From the NCBI RefSeq assembly GCF_036503815.1, contig NZ_AP027764.1, forward strand, positions 2,108,001 to 2,172,000: a stretch of 64,000 nt of DNA. Direction: 5' to 3'. The DNA is from Escherichia coli. GTDB taxonomy: Bacteria; Pseudomonadota; Gammaproteobacteria; Enterobacterales; Enterobacteriaceae. The notes under the pieces are model-generated. The model did no database searches. It was not told where the DNA came from and saw only the letters and a list, made by a program, of their open reading frames with translations. Position 1 is the first letter of the stretch. Every line of letters starts with the position of its first letter. This document shows, piece by piece, positions 51,635 to 62,517 of the stretch. The position numbers were made by a program, and so were the translations under genes.

Positions 51635-53296
51635 ATGATTAACCGTATCCGCGTAGTCACGCTGTTGGTAATGGTGCTGGGGGTATTCGCACTGTTACAG
51701 CTTATTTCCGGCAGTCTGTTTTTTTCCTCCCTTCACCATAGCCAGAAGAGCTTTGTGGTTTCCAATCAATTACGGGAACAGCAGGGCGAGCTGACGTCAA
51801 CCTGGGATTTAATGCTGCAAACGCGCATTAACCTGAGTCGATCAGCGGTGCGGATGATGATGGATTCCTCCAATCAACAAAGTAACGCCAAAGTTGAATT
51901 GCTCGATAGCGCCAGGAAAACTTTGGCCCAGGCCGCGACACATTATAAAAAATTCAAAAGCATGGCGCCGTTACCTGAAATGGTCGCTACCAGTCGTAAT
52001 ATTGATGAAAAATATAAAAACTATCACACAGCATTAACTGAACTGATTGATTATCTTGATTATGGCAATACTGGAGCTTATTTCGCTCAGCCAACCCAGG
52101 GAATGCAAAATGCAATGGGCGAAGCGTTTGCTCAGTACGCCCTCAGCAGTGAAAAAATGTATCGCGATATCGTCACTGACAACGCAGATGATTATCGATT
52201 TGCCCAGTGGCAACTGGCGGTTATTGCGCTGGTGGTGGTATTGATTCTGCTGGTGGCGTGGTACGGCATTCGCCGTATGTTGCTTACACCGCTGGCAAAA
52301 ATTATTGCTCACATTCGCGAAATCGCCAGTGGTAACCTGGCGAATACCCTGACCATTGACGGGCGCAGTGAAATGGGCGACCTGGCGCAGAGCGTTTCAC
52401 ATATGCAACGCTCTTTGACTGACACCGTCACTCATGTGCGCGAAGGCTCTGATGCCATCTATGCTGGCACCCGTGAAATTGCGGCGGGCAATACCGATCT
52501 TTCTTCCCGTACTGAACAGCAAGCATCCGCGCTGGAAGAAACTGCTGCCAGCATGGAGCAACTCACCGCGACGGTGAAGCAAAATGCCGATAACGCCCGC
52601 CAGGCCTCACAACTGGCGCAAAGTGCCTCCGACACCGCCCAGCATGGCGGCAAAGTAGTGGATGGCGTAGTGAAAACGATGCATGAGATTGCCGATAGTT
52701 CGAAGAAAATCGCCGACATTATCAGCGTTATCGATGGTATTGCCTTCCAGACCAATATCCTGGCGCTGAATGCCGCTGTTGAAGCCGCGCGTGCGGGTGA
52801 ACAGGGCCGTGGTTTTGCCGTGGTGGCGGGCGAAGTGCGCAATCTTGCCAGTCGCAGCGCCCAGGCGGCAAAAGAGATCAAAGCACTTATTGAAGACTCC
52901 GTCTCACGCGTTGATACCGGTTCGGTGCTGGTCGAAAGCGCCGGGGAAACAATGAACAATATCGTCAATGCTGTCACTCGCGTGACTGACATTATGGGCG
53001 AAATTGCATCGGCATCAGATGAACAGAGCCGCGGCATCGATCAAGTCGCATTGGCGGTTTCGGAAATGGATCGCGTCACGCAACAGAACGCATCGCTGGT
53101 GCAGGAATCAGCTGCTGCCGCCGCTGCGCTGGAAGAACAGGCCAGTCGTTTAACACAAGCGGTTTCTGCGTTCCATCTGGCAGCCAGCCCACTCACCAAT
53201 AAAACGCAAACATCATCCCGTCCTGCCAGTGAGCAACCACCGGCACAGCCACGACTGCGAATTGCTGAACAAGATCCAAACTGGGAAACATTTTAA
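51635..53296 (+). CDS. tar: Tar, aspartate and maltose chemoreceptor
   Basis: The protein has 553 residues from the ATG at 51635 (AGGAAGGTG before it). It has a membrane helix (about 7-30), a periplasmic four-helix domain with aspartate-binding R64, R69 and R73, a second membrane helix (about 190-212), a HAMP domain, and a signalling hairpin with tip EAARAGEQGRGFAVVAGEVR. Methylation Glu/Gln sites flank the tip. The C-terminal pentapeptide NWETF binds CheR and CheB. Confidence 0.98.
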   Translation: MINRIRVVTLLVMVLGVFALLQLISGSLFFSSLHHSQKSFVVSNQLREQQGELTSTWDLMLQTRINLSRSAVRMMMDSSNQQSNAKVELLDSARKTLAQAATHYKKFKSMAPLPEMVATSRNIDEKYKNYHTALTELIDYLDYGNTGAYFAQPTQGMQNAMGEAFAQYALSSEKMYRDIVTDNADDYRFAQWQLAVIALVVVLILLVAWYGIRRMLLTPLAKIIAHIREIASGNLANTLTIDGRSEMGDLAQSVSHMQRSLTDTVTHVREGSDAIYAGTREIAAGNTDLSSRTEQQASALEETAASMEQLTATVKQNADNARQASQLAQSASDTAQHGGKVVDGVVKTMHEIADSSKKIADIISVIDGIAFQTNILALNAAVEAARAGEQGRGFAVVAGEVRNLASRSAQAAKEIKALIEDSVSRVDTGSVLVESAGETMNNIVNAVTRVTDIMGEIASASDEQSRGIDQVALAVSEMDRVTQQNASLVQESAAAAAALEEQASRLTQAVSAFHLAASPLTNKTQTSSRPASEQPPAQPRLRIAEQDPNWETF

Positions 53297-53341
53297 CGAG
53301 CATTGACTAACGCGGTCATTGCCGCCTGATGGGGAGCGTTG

Positions 53342-54943
53342 ATGTTTAATCGTATTCGAATTTCGACCACGCTGTTTTTAATTTTGATTCTCTGCGGGAT
53401 CTTGCAGATTGGCAGTAACGGCATGTCTTTTTGGGCATTTCGCGATGATTTGCAACGATTGAATCAGGTCGAGCAGAGCAATCAGCAACGTGCGGCATTA
53501 GCGCAAACTCGGGCGGTGATGTTACAGGCCAGCACCGCGCTGAATAAAGCGGGCACTCTGACGGCGCTTAGCTATCCGGCAGATGACATTAAAACGTTGA
53601 TGACGACGGCGCGCGCCAGTCTGACGCAATCCTCTACGTTATTTAAAAGTTTTATGGCGATGACTGCGGGCAACGAGCACGTCAGGGCGTTGCAAAAAGA
53701 GACGGAGAAAAGTTTTGCCCGCTGGCACAACGATCTCGAACATCAGGCGACCTGGCTTGAAAGTAATCAACTTTCGGATTTCCTCACTGCGCCGGTGCAG
53801 GAATCACAGAATGCGTTTGACGTTAACTTTGAGGCCTGGCAGCAGGAGATCAACCATGTGCTGGAAGCCGCCAGTGCGCAAAGCCAGCGTAACTATCAGA
53901 TTTCGGCGCTGGTGTTTATCAGCATGATTATTGTTGCAGCGCTCTACATCAGCAGTGCGCTGTGGTGGACGCGCAAGATGATTGTTCAACCACTGGCCAT
54001 CATCGGTAGCCATTTTGACAGCATTGCTGCGGGTAATCTGGCGCGTCCGATTGCGGTATATGGTCGCAATGAGATCACCGCCATTTTTGCCAGCCTGAAG
54101 ACCATGCAGCAGGCTTTACGTGGGACGGTGAGTGATGTGCGTAAGGGAAGCCAGGAGATGCACATTGGTATCGCGGAGATTGTCGCAGGCAATAACGATC
54201 TCTCAAGTCGTACCGAACAGCAGGCGGCATCGTTGTCACAAACGGCCGCCAGTATGGAGCAATTAACCGCCACGGTAGGGCAAAACGCCGATAACGCGCG
54301 ACAGGCGTCGGAACTGGCAAAAAAAGCCGCCACAACGGCGCAGGCGGGGGGTGTCCAGGTCAGTACCATGACTCACACCATGCAGGAAATCGCCACCAGC
54401 TCGCAAAAAATTGGCGACATTATCAGCGTTATCGACGGCATTGCTTTCCAGACCAATATTCTGGCCCTGAATGCGGCAGTGGAAGCGGCTCGCGCCGGAG
54501 AGCAGGGGCGTGGTTTTGCGGTAGTGGCAGGTGAAGTGCGCAATCTTGCCAGCCGTAGCGCCCAGGCGGCAAAAGAGATCAAAGGACTGATCGAAGAGTC
54601 TGTCAATCGTGTCCAGCAGGGTTCGAAACTGGTGAATAACGCCGCCGGGACCATGACCGATATTGTCAGTTCGGTGACCCGCGTGAACGACATTATGGGA
54701 GAAATTGCCTCTGCGTCGGAAGAACAACGGCGTGGGATTGAACAAGTTGCACAGGCTGTCAGCCAGATGGATCAGGTGACTCAGCAGAACGCCTCGCTGG
54801 TAGAAGAAGCGGCGGCGGCAACGGAACAACTGGCGAACCAGGCTGACCATCTTTCGTCGCGTGTGGCGGTATTTACCCTTGAAGAACATGAAGTAGCACG
54901 ACATGAGTCGGCGCAGTTACAGATTGCGCCAGTGGTATCCTGA
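53342..54943 (+). CDS. tap: Tap, dipeptide and pyrimidine chemoreceptor
   Basis: The 533-residue protein has the same layout as Tar: membrane helix 1, a periplasmic sensor, a second membrane helix (about 190-212), HAMP and a nearly identical signalling tip. It lacks the NWETF tail and ends QIAPVVS, so it relies on neighbouring receptors for methylation. It senses dipeptides bound by DppA. Presence of tap fits E. coli and argues against Salmonella. It lies 45 bp after tar. Confidence 0.98.
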   Translation: MFNRIRISTTLFLILILCGILQIGSNGMSFWAFRDDLQRLNQVEQSNQQRAALAQTRAVMLQASTALNKAGTLTALSYPADDIKTLMTTARASLTQSSTLFKSFMAMTAGNEHVRALQKETEKSFARWHNDLEHQATWLESNQLSDFLTAPVQESQNAFDVNFEAWQQEINHVLEAASAQSQRNYQISALVFISMIIVAALYISSALWWTRKMIVQPLAIIGSHFDSIAAGNLARPIAVYGRNEITAIFASLKTMQQALRGTVSDVRKGSQEMHIGIAEIVAGNNDLSSRTEQQAASLSQTAASMEQLTATVGQNADNARQASELAKKAATTAQAGGVQVSTMTHTMQEIATSSQKIGDIISVIDGIAFQTNILALNAAVEAARAGEQGRGFAVVAGEVRNLASRSAQAAKEIKGLIEESVNRVQQGSKLVNNAAGTMTDIVSSVTRVNDIMGEIASASEEQRRGIEQVAQAVSQMDQVTQQNASLVEEAAAATEQLANQADHLSSRVAVFTLEEHEVARHESAQLQIAPVVS

Positions 54944-54961
54944 AGTGATTGAGAAGGCGCT

Positions 54962-55822
54962 ATGACTTCATCTCTGCCCTGTGGGCAAACGTCTTTATTG
55001 TTACAGATGACCGAGCGCCTGGCGCTTTCCGACGCGCATTTTCGGCGGATAGGTCAATTGATCTATCAACGAGCCGGGATCGTCCTGGCCGACCATAAAC
55101 GCGACATGGTTTACAACCGACTGGTTCGTCGTTTGCGTTCGCTGGGACTGACGGATTTCGGCCATTACTTGAACTTGCTGGAATCTAATCAGCACAGCGG
55201 TGAGTGGCAGGCGTTTATCAATTCGCTGACCACGAATCTGACGGCTTTTTACCGTGAGGCGCATCATTTTCCTCTGCTCGCGGATCACGCCCGGCGTCGT
55301 TCTGGCGAGTATCGCGTATGGAGCGCGGCGGCTTCGACCGGCGAAGAACCGTACAGCATTGCGATGACACTGGCTGACACATTGGGCACCGCGCCTGGAC
55401 GCTGGAAAGTGTTTGCCAGCGATATCGACACCGAGGTGCTGGAAAAAGCCAGAAGCGGTATTTATCGCCATGAAGAGCTGAAAAATCTGACGCCGCAGCA
55501 ACTGCAGCGGTACTTCATGCGGGGGACGGGACCGCATGAAGGATTGGTGCGTGTGCGTCAGGAGCTGGCGAACTATGTTGATTTTGCCCCGCTGAATTTA
55601 CTGGCGAAACAATACACCGTGCCGGGGCCGTTTGATGCGATCTTCTGTCGTAACGTCATGATCTACTTCGATCAAACTACCCAGCAGGAGATTTTGCGCC
55701 GCTTTGTTCCGCTCCTTAAACCCGACGGATTGCTGTTTGCGGGTCACTCTGAAAACTTTAGCCACCTTGAGCGCCGCTTCACGCTGCGTGGTCAGACGGT
55801 GTATGCGCTAAATAAGGATTAA
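54962..55822 (+). CDS. cheR: CheR, chemoreceptor glutamate methyltransferase
   Basis: The 286-residue protein has an N-terminal helical domain (about 15-90) and a SAM-binding Rossmann domain with the motif [17 protein letters not shown] (about 119-135). A beta-subdomain binds the NWETF tail of Tar and Tsr. It methylates receptor glutamates with SAM to adapt to attractants. It follows tap by 18 bp and precedes cheB by 2 bp. Confidence 0.98.
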
Positions 55823-55824
55823 CG

Positions 55825-57278
<1,454 letters not shown>

Positions 57279-57288
57279 GGATGCGACT

Positions 57289-57933
57289 ATGATGCAACCA
57301 TCAATCAAACCTGCTGACGAGCATTCAGCTGGCGATATCATTGCGCGCATCGGCAGCCTGACGCGTATGTTGCGCGACAGTTTGCGCGAGCTGGGGCTGG
57401 ATCAGGCAATTGCCGAAGCGGCGGAAGCCATCCCCGATGCCCGCGATCGTTTGTACTATGTTGTGCAGATGACTGCCCAGGCTGCAGAGCGGGCGCTGAA
57501 CAGTGTTGAAGCGTCACAACCACATCAGGATCAAATGGAGAAATCAGCAAAAGCATTAACCCAACGTTGGGATGACTGGTTTGCCGATCCGATTGACCTT
57601 GCCGATGCCCGTGAACTGGTGACAGATACGCGGCAATTTCTGGCAGATGTCCCCGCGCATACCAGCTTTACTAACGCGCAACTGCTGGAAATCATGATGG
57701 CGCAGGATTTTCAGGACCTCACCGGACAGGTCATTAAGCGGATGATGGATGTCATTCAGGAGATCGAACGTCAATTGCTGATGGTGCTGTTGGAAAACAT
57801 CCCGGAACAGGAGTCGCGTCCAAAACGTGAAAACCAGAGTTTGCTTAATGGACCTCAGGTTGATACCAGCAAAGCCGGTGTGGTAGCCAGTCAGGATCAG
57901 GTGGACGATTTGTTGGATAGTCTTGGATTTTGA
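57289..57933 (+). CDS. cheZ: CheZ, CheY-P phosphatase
   Basis: The protein has 214 residues from the ATG at 57289 ([12 protein letters not shown]). It forms a long helical hairpin dimer with the catalytic Q147 and D143 ([11 protein letters not shown]), and the C-terminal CheY-binding peptide ([12 protein letters not shown]). A linker joins the two. It is recruited to arrays by CheA-S. It is the last gene of the tar operon; a REP unit follows. Confidence 0.98.
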
Positions 57934-57940
57934 TTTGTAT

Positions 57941-57992
57941 TGCCTGATGTGGCGTAACCGCGTCATATCAGGCGATGACGCCGCATCCGACA
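57941..57992. repeat. REP element downstream of cheZ
   Basis: TGCCTGATGTGGCGTAACCG is followed by CGTCATATCAGGCGATGACG and CCGCATCCGACA: a single REP-type palindrome of the same family as the two units after fliC, with a tail hairpin (GCACACCATGCTTGATGTGTGC) nearby that may end the tar operon. Confidence 0.8.
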
Positions 57993-58120
57993 AACGCACA
58001 CCATGCTTGATGTGTGCAGCAAAAGCCCTAAATCCCCCCTGTTTTGCCCCTTACTCAGACCATTGAACGCTTTTCGCTCTGGTATCATTCACGCTTAATA
58101 CTCTTTCCAGGATTGGCGAC

Positions 58121-59269
58121 GTGTCTGACGAGAGCGACGACAAAACAGAAGCCCCCACACCCCACCGACTTGAAAAAGCGCGGGAGGAGGGGCAGATCCC
58201 GCGTTCCCGTGAACTGACCTCACTGCTGATTTTGTTGGTGGGCGTCTGTGTTATCTGGTTTGGCGGTGTGTCGCTGGCCCGTCGATTGTCGGGCATGCTC
58301 TCCGCTGGGCTGCATTTTGATCACAATATTATCAATGACCCGAATCTGATCCTCGGGCAGATTATTCTGCTGATCAGAGAAGCCATGTTGGGGCTGCTGC
58401 CGCTGATTAGCGGCGTGGTGCTGGTGGCGCTCATTTCTCCGGTCATGCTGGGGGGGCTGGTATTTAGCGGCAAATCCTTGCAGCCAAAGTTTTCCAAACT
58501 CAACCCACTACCGGGAATTAAACGGATGTTCTCGGCACAGACTGGCGCGGAGTTGCTTAAAGCGATTTTGAAAACCATCCTGGTTGGCAGCGTGACGGGG
58601 TTTTATCTCTGGCATCACTGGCCGCAGATGATGCGCTTAATGGCTGAGTCTCCGATTACTGCCATGGGTAATGCGATGGATCTGGTTGGGCTATGCGCAC
58701 TGCTGGTGGTGCTTGGTGTTATTCCGATGGTGGGATTTGACGTTTTTTTCCAAATTTTTAGCCACCTGAAAAAACTGCGTATGTCGCGGCAGGATATTCG
58801 TGATGAGTTTAAACAAAGCGAAGGCGACCCTCATGTTAAGGGGCGGATCCGTCAGATGCAGCGAGCTGCTGCACGGCGTCGGATGATGAACGATGTGCCG
58901 AAAGCGGATGTCATTGTCAATAACCCGACCCACTATTCGGTAGCGTTGCAGTATGACGAAAACAAAATGAGCGCACCGAAAGTGGTCGCTAAAGGTGCAG
59001 GGCTGGTCGCACTGCGCATTCGTGAAATTGGCGCTGAAAATAACGTCCCGACGCTTGAAGCGCCGCCGCTGGCGCGAGCGCTGTATCGACATGCGGAGAT
59101 CGGTCAACAAATCCCAGGCCAACTGTACGCCGCGGTGGCGGAGGTGCTGGCCTGGGTCTGGCAACTGAAACGCTGGCGTCTGGCTGGCGGACAGCGCCCT
59201 GTTCAACCTACTCATCTTCCGGTGCCGGAAGCCCTGGATTTTATTAACGAGAAACCGACCCATGAGTAA
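58121..59269 (+). CDS. flhB: FlhB, export substrate-specificity switch protein
   Basis: The protein has 382 residues and starts at GTG (58121). It has four membrane segments in the first 210 residues and a soluble cytoplasmic domain with the self-cleaving NPTH motif (residues 268-271). Self-cleavage between Asn and Pro, together with FliK, switches export from rod/hook to filament proteins. It overlaps flhA by 8 bp. It is the first gene of flhBAE, a class 2 operon. Confidence 0.98.
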   Translation: MSDESDDKTEAPTPHRLEKAREEGQIPRSRELTSLLILLVGVCVIWFGGVSLARRLSGMLSAGLHFDHNIINDPNLILGQIILLIREAMLGLLPLISGVVLVALISPVMLGGLVFSGKSLQPKFSKLNPLPGIKRMFSAQTGAELLKAILKTILVGSVTGFYLWHHWPQMMRLMAESPITAMGNAMDLVGLCALLVVLGVIPMVGFDVFFQIFSHLKKLRMSRQDIRDEFKQSEGDPHVKGRIRQMQRAAARRRMMNDVPKADVIVNNPTHYSVALQYDENKMSAPKVVAKGAGLVALRIREIGAENNVPTLEAPPLARALYRHAEIGQQIPGQLYAAVAEVLAWVWQLKRWRLAGGQRPVQPTHLPVPEALDFINEKPTHE

Positions 59270-61340
59270 TCTGGCCGCGATGCTGCGCCTGCCCGCAAAC
59301 CTGAAATCGACACAATGGCAGATCCTTGCCGGACCGATTTTGATCCTGTTGATCTTGTCGATGATGGTGCTGCCCCTGCCCGCATTCATACTCGACCTGC
59401 TGTTCACCTTCAATATTGCCTTGTCGATAATGGTGTTGCTGGTCGCGATGTTTACCCAGCGCACGCTTGAGTTTGCTGCGTTTCCGACCATTCTGTTGTT
59501 TACCACGCTGTTACGTCTGGCACTTAACGTGGCTTCAACCCGTATCATTTTGATGGAAGGGCATACTGGCGCGGCGGCGGCAGGGAAGGTGGTCGAAGCG
59601 TTCGGTCACTTCCTCGTTGGTGGCAATTTCGCTATCGGTATCGTGGTGTTCGTCATTCTCGTGATCATCAACTTTATGGTTATTACCAAAGGTGCCGGGC
59701 GTATCGCAGAAGTAGGCGCGCGCTTTGTTCTCGATGGTATGCCAGGAAAGCAGATGGCGATTGATGCCGACCTTAACGCCGGACTGATTGGTGAAGATGA
59801 GGCGAAAAAACGCCGCAGTGAAGTCACTCAGGAAGCCGATTTTTACGGCTCAATGGACGGGGCAAGTAAGTTTGTTCGCGGCGATGCCATCGCCGGGATC
59901 CTCATCATGGTCATTAACGTTGTCGGCGGATTGCTGGTCGGTGTGCTGCAACATGGCATGAGCATGGGACATGCGGCGGAAAGTTATACGCTATTGACCA
60001 TTGGTGACGGTCTGGTAGCACAAATTCCGGCGCTGGTGATTTCTACCGCCGCGGGGGTTATCGTTACGCGCGTCAGCACCGATCAGGATGTTGGCGAACA
60101 GATGGTGAATCAGCTTTTCAGTAACCCGAGCGTTATGTTGTTAAGCGCCGCCGTGCTCGGTTTACTCGGCCTGGTGCCTGGAATGCCGAACCTGGTATTT
60201 TTGCTGTTCACTGCCGGATTGCTGGGGCTGGCCTGGTGGATCCGCGGACGCGAACAAAAAGCGCCTGCCGAACCAAAACCGGTAAAAATGGCAGAGAATA
60301 ATGCCGTTGTCGAAGCAACGTGGAACGATGTTCAACTGGAAGATTCTCTGGGAATGGAAGTGGGTTATCGACTGATCCCGATGGTCGATTTTCAGCAGGA
60401 TGGTGAACTACTGGGTCGTATTCGCAGTATTCGCAAGAAATTTGCTCAGGAAATGGGCTTTCTGCCGCCGGTAGTACACATTCGCGACAATATGGATCTG
60501 CAACCTGCCCGCTACCGTATTTTGATGAAAGGCGTGGAGATAGGCAGTGGTGATGCATATCCGGGGCGCTGGTTGGCAATAAACCCAGGTACCGCAGCTG
60601 GAACGTTACCTGGAGAGGCGACCGTCGATCCGGCATTTGGTCTGAATGCTATCTGGATTGAAAGTGCGCTAAAAGAACAGGCGCAGATTCAAGGGTATAC
60701 CGTGGTTGAGGCCAGCACGGTGGTGGCTACGCATCTTAACCACCTCATAAGCCAGCATGCCGCAGAGCTGTTTGGTCGTCAGGAGGCGCAACAGCTGCTG
60801 GATCGTGTCGCTCAGGAGATGCCAAAGCTGACGGAAGATCTCGTTCCTGGCGTCGTCACGCTCACCACACTGCATAAAGTGCTGCAAAATCTGCTCGATG
60901 AAAAAGTCCCGATTCGCGATATGCGCACCATTCTCGAAACGCTGGCGGAACATGCGCCCATCCAAAGCGATCCACATGAATTAACCGCCGTCGTGCGCGT
61001 GGCGTTAGGACGGGCTATAACCCAGCAGTGGTTTCCTGGCAAAGATGAAGTCCATGTTATTGGCCTCGATACACCGCTGGAACGTTTGTTACTACAGGCC
61101 TTGCAGGGTGGGGGCGGACTGGAGCCTGGGCTGGCGGATCGTTTACTGGCACAAACTCAGGAAGCGCTATCCCGTCAGGAGATGCTGGGTGCGCCGCCAG
61201 TATTATTGGTGAACCACGCGCTGCGACCATTATTGTCTCGCTTCCTGCGTCGCAGCCTGCCGCAGTTAGTGGTGCTGTCGAATCTGGAACTATCAGATAA
61301 CCGACATATCCGTATGACGGCGACGATTGGCGGCAAATAA
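59262..61340 (+). CDS. flhA: FlhA, export gate protein
   Basis: The protein has 692 residues: eight membrane segments in the first 325 residues, with the FHIPEP-family cytoplasmic loop (GRIAEVGARFVLDGMPGKQMAIDADLNAG, about 145-175), followed by a four-subdomain cytoplasmic part that forms a nonameric ring and binds FliJ, chaperones and FliH. It overlaps flhB by 8 bp and shares one base with the flhE start. Confidence 0.98.
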   Translation: MSNLAAMLRLPANLKSTQWQILAGPILILLILSMMVLPLPAFILDLLFTFNIALSIMVLLVAMFTQRTLEFAAFPTILLFTTLLRLALNVASTRIILMEGHTGAAAAGKVVEAFGHFLVGGNFAIGIVVFVILVIINFMVITKGAGRIAEVGARFVLDGMPGKQMAIDADLNAGLIGEDEAKKRRSEVTQEADFYGSMDGASKFVRGDAIAGILIMVINVVGGLLVGVLQHGMSMGHAAESYTLLTIGDGLVAQIPALVISTAAGVIVTRVSTDQDVGEQMVNQLFSNPSVMLLSAAVLGLLGLVPGMPNLVFLLFTAGLLGLAWWIRGREQKAPAEPKPVKMAENNAVVEATWNDVQLEDSLGMEVGYRLIPMVDFQQDGELLGRIRSIRKKFAQEMGFLPPVVHIRDNMDLQPARYRILMKGVEIGSGDAYPGRWLAINPGTAAGTLPGEATVDPAFGLNAIWIESALKEQAQIQGYTVVEASTVVATHLNHLISQHAAELFGRQEAQQLLDRVAQEMPKLTEDLVPGVVTLTTLHKVLQNLLDEKVPIRDMRTILETLAEHAPIQSDPHELTAVVRVALGRAITQQWFPGKDEVHVIGLDTPLERLLLQALQGGGGLEPGLADRLLAQTQEALSRQEMLGAPPVLLVNHALRPLLSRFLRRSLPQLVVLSNLELSDNRHIRMTATIGGK

Positions 61341-61732
61341 TGAGAGCCTTATTAGCAATATTATTGTTTCCGCTGCTGGCGCAAGCCGCCGGGGAGGGGA
61401 TGTGGCAGGCGAGCAGTGTGGGCGTTACGTTGAATCACCGTGGTGAATCGATGTCGTCAGCGCCTCTTTCTTCGCGACAACCTGCATCAGGATTGATGAC
61501 GCTGGTTGCGTGGCGTTATCAGCTTATCGGCCCAACTCCCGTAGGGCTGCGGGTTCGCTTGTGTTCACAATCTCGTTGTGTCGAATTAGAGGGGCAGAGC
61601 GGAACCACCGTGGCCTTTTCCGGTATACCGGCGGCAGAACCGTTGCGATTTATCTGGGAAGTGCCTGGCGGCGGGCGGTTAATTCCGCCGCTAAAAGTAC
61701 AACGTAATGAAGTGATTGTGAATTATCGCTGA
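61340..61732 (+). CDS. flhE: FlhE, periplasmic flagellar accessory protein
   Basis: The 130-residue protein has a signal peptide ending AQA|AGEGM (about residue 16). The mature protein is small and beta-rich with a single Cys pair (LCSQSRC). FlhE is reported to act as a proton plug or regulator at the export apparatus; loss makes secretion leaky and affects swarming. It is the last gene of flhBAE. Confidence 0.96.
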   Translation: MRALLAILLFPLLAQAAGEGMWQASSVGVTLNHRGESMSSAPLSSRQPASGLMTLVAWRYQLIGPTPVGLRVRLCSQSRCVELEGQSGTTVAFSGIPAAEPLRFIWEVPGGGRLIPPLKVQRNEVIVNYR

Positions 61733-61790
61733 AGGACAAATAAAAATTACGCGCTCGCGGCATGTTTAATAACTCAGTGAAAAAGGCTCG

Positions 61791-61836
61791 ATGTTTTGTT
61801 GCAATTATTTATCAGGAATAGCTTGCAACAAAACAT
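61791..61836. repeat. Perfect 14-bp inverted repeat between flhE and yecT
   Basis: ATGTTTTGTTGCAA (61791-61804) and its exact inverse TTGCAACAAAACAT (61823-61836) flank an 18-nt loop. The stem is AT-rich and lacks a T-tract directly after it; it lies between two convergent genes and may terminate both or bind a protein. Confidence 0.7.
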
Positions 61837-61852
61837 GCCAAAAATATGTGAA

Positions 61853-62362
61853 TTATCCTCTTGTCAAAGGGCTTGGATAAAAATCTTCAGAGTTACGGTA
61901 TAACTGCAACTGGCGAGTTCGCGTATTGGTCTGTATGATCATACATGAGAGCCATTCTGATTCAGAATAAGGGGCACTTAAATCCTGAACGTCTTCATTT
62001 GAAAGGATTAATTCACATTCTTTGTCCCTAAAATCCAGCCAGGCTCGTTGTGATTTTTTAAGCAAGTTAAGTTGTTCGGTATCAGGTTTTTTGACACCTG
62101 TGCGTGGTACTTGTTCTATATAACGATAAGCTTCACCATAAGCTTTATTTAATTGCGCATCGACGAGATTGTATTCTTGTCGCAGGCATGATTTGATCAC
62201 GTTAATGTCAGTATCATCATCTGAATTTTTTTGCCAACAATCTTTGATGGCTGAAATGTCATGGTCATTGACTATAACCGTATCTTCTGCGTAAGCCTGG
62301 CAAGAGATAATGCCTAATGTTAATACAAGAAATTTAAACACTGCGGTATTCCTTAAATTCAA
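61853..62362 (-). CDS. yecT: YecT, secreted DUF1311 (LprI-type) protein
   Basis: The 169-residue protein has a signal peptide ending QAYA|EDT (about residue 25). The DUF1311 domain has the hallmark segments CLRQEYNLVDAQLNKAYGEAYRYI and LKKSQRAWLDFRDKECEL, with cysteines likely forming disulfides. Related LprI proteins inhibit lysozyme, but this has not been shown for YecT. The start at 62362 fits the signal peptide; a shorter start a few residues in is possible. It is convergent with flhE. Confidence 0.9.
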   Translation of the reverse strand: MNLRNTAVFKFLVLTLGIISCQAYAEDTVIVNDHDISAIKDCWQKNSDDDTDINVIKSCLRQEYNLVDAQLNKAYGEAYRYIEQVPRTGVKKPDTEQLNLLKKSQRAWLDFRDKECELILSNEDVQDLSAPYSESEWLSCMIIQTNTRTRQLQLYRNSEDFYPSPLTRG

Positions 62363-62462
62363 CCGTTATCGTTTCCCTGGGGCCGGATATTACGCTTCTG
62401 GCCTCTTATCCAACAGTGAGAAAACAGTGGCATGTCCATTTTCAGAATACATTTAGATGGCA

Positions 62463-62497
62463 ATAAAAAAGCCTGATCAGGTAACCCTGATCAGGCT
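62463..62497 (-). terminator. argS rho-independent terminator
   Basis: On the minus strand the perfect 12-bp stem AGCCTGATCAGG / CCTGATCAGGCT with a GTTA loop is followed by seven Ts (plus-strand As at 62464-62470). It lies about 20 bp after the argS stop. Confidence 0.93.
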
Positions 62498-62517
62498 TCA
62501 CTCTCACGAAAAATCGA

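Noticed and set aside
51635..54943. Long direct repeat between tar and tap (over 300 bp at high identity)
   Set aside because: It is explained by shared ancestry of the receptor signalling domains and is not a mobile or regulatory repeat.
58691..59548. A 285-codon minus-strand ORF opposite flhB/flhA
   Set aside because: Antisense shadow spanning the junction of two well-supported genes.
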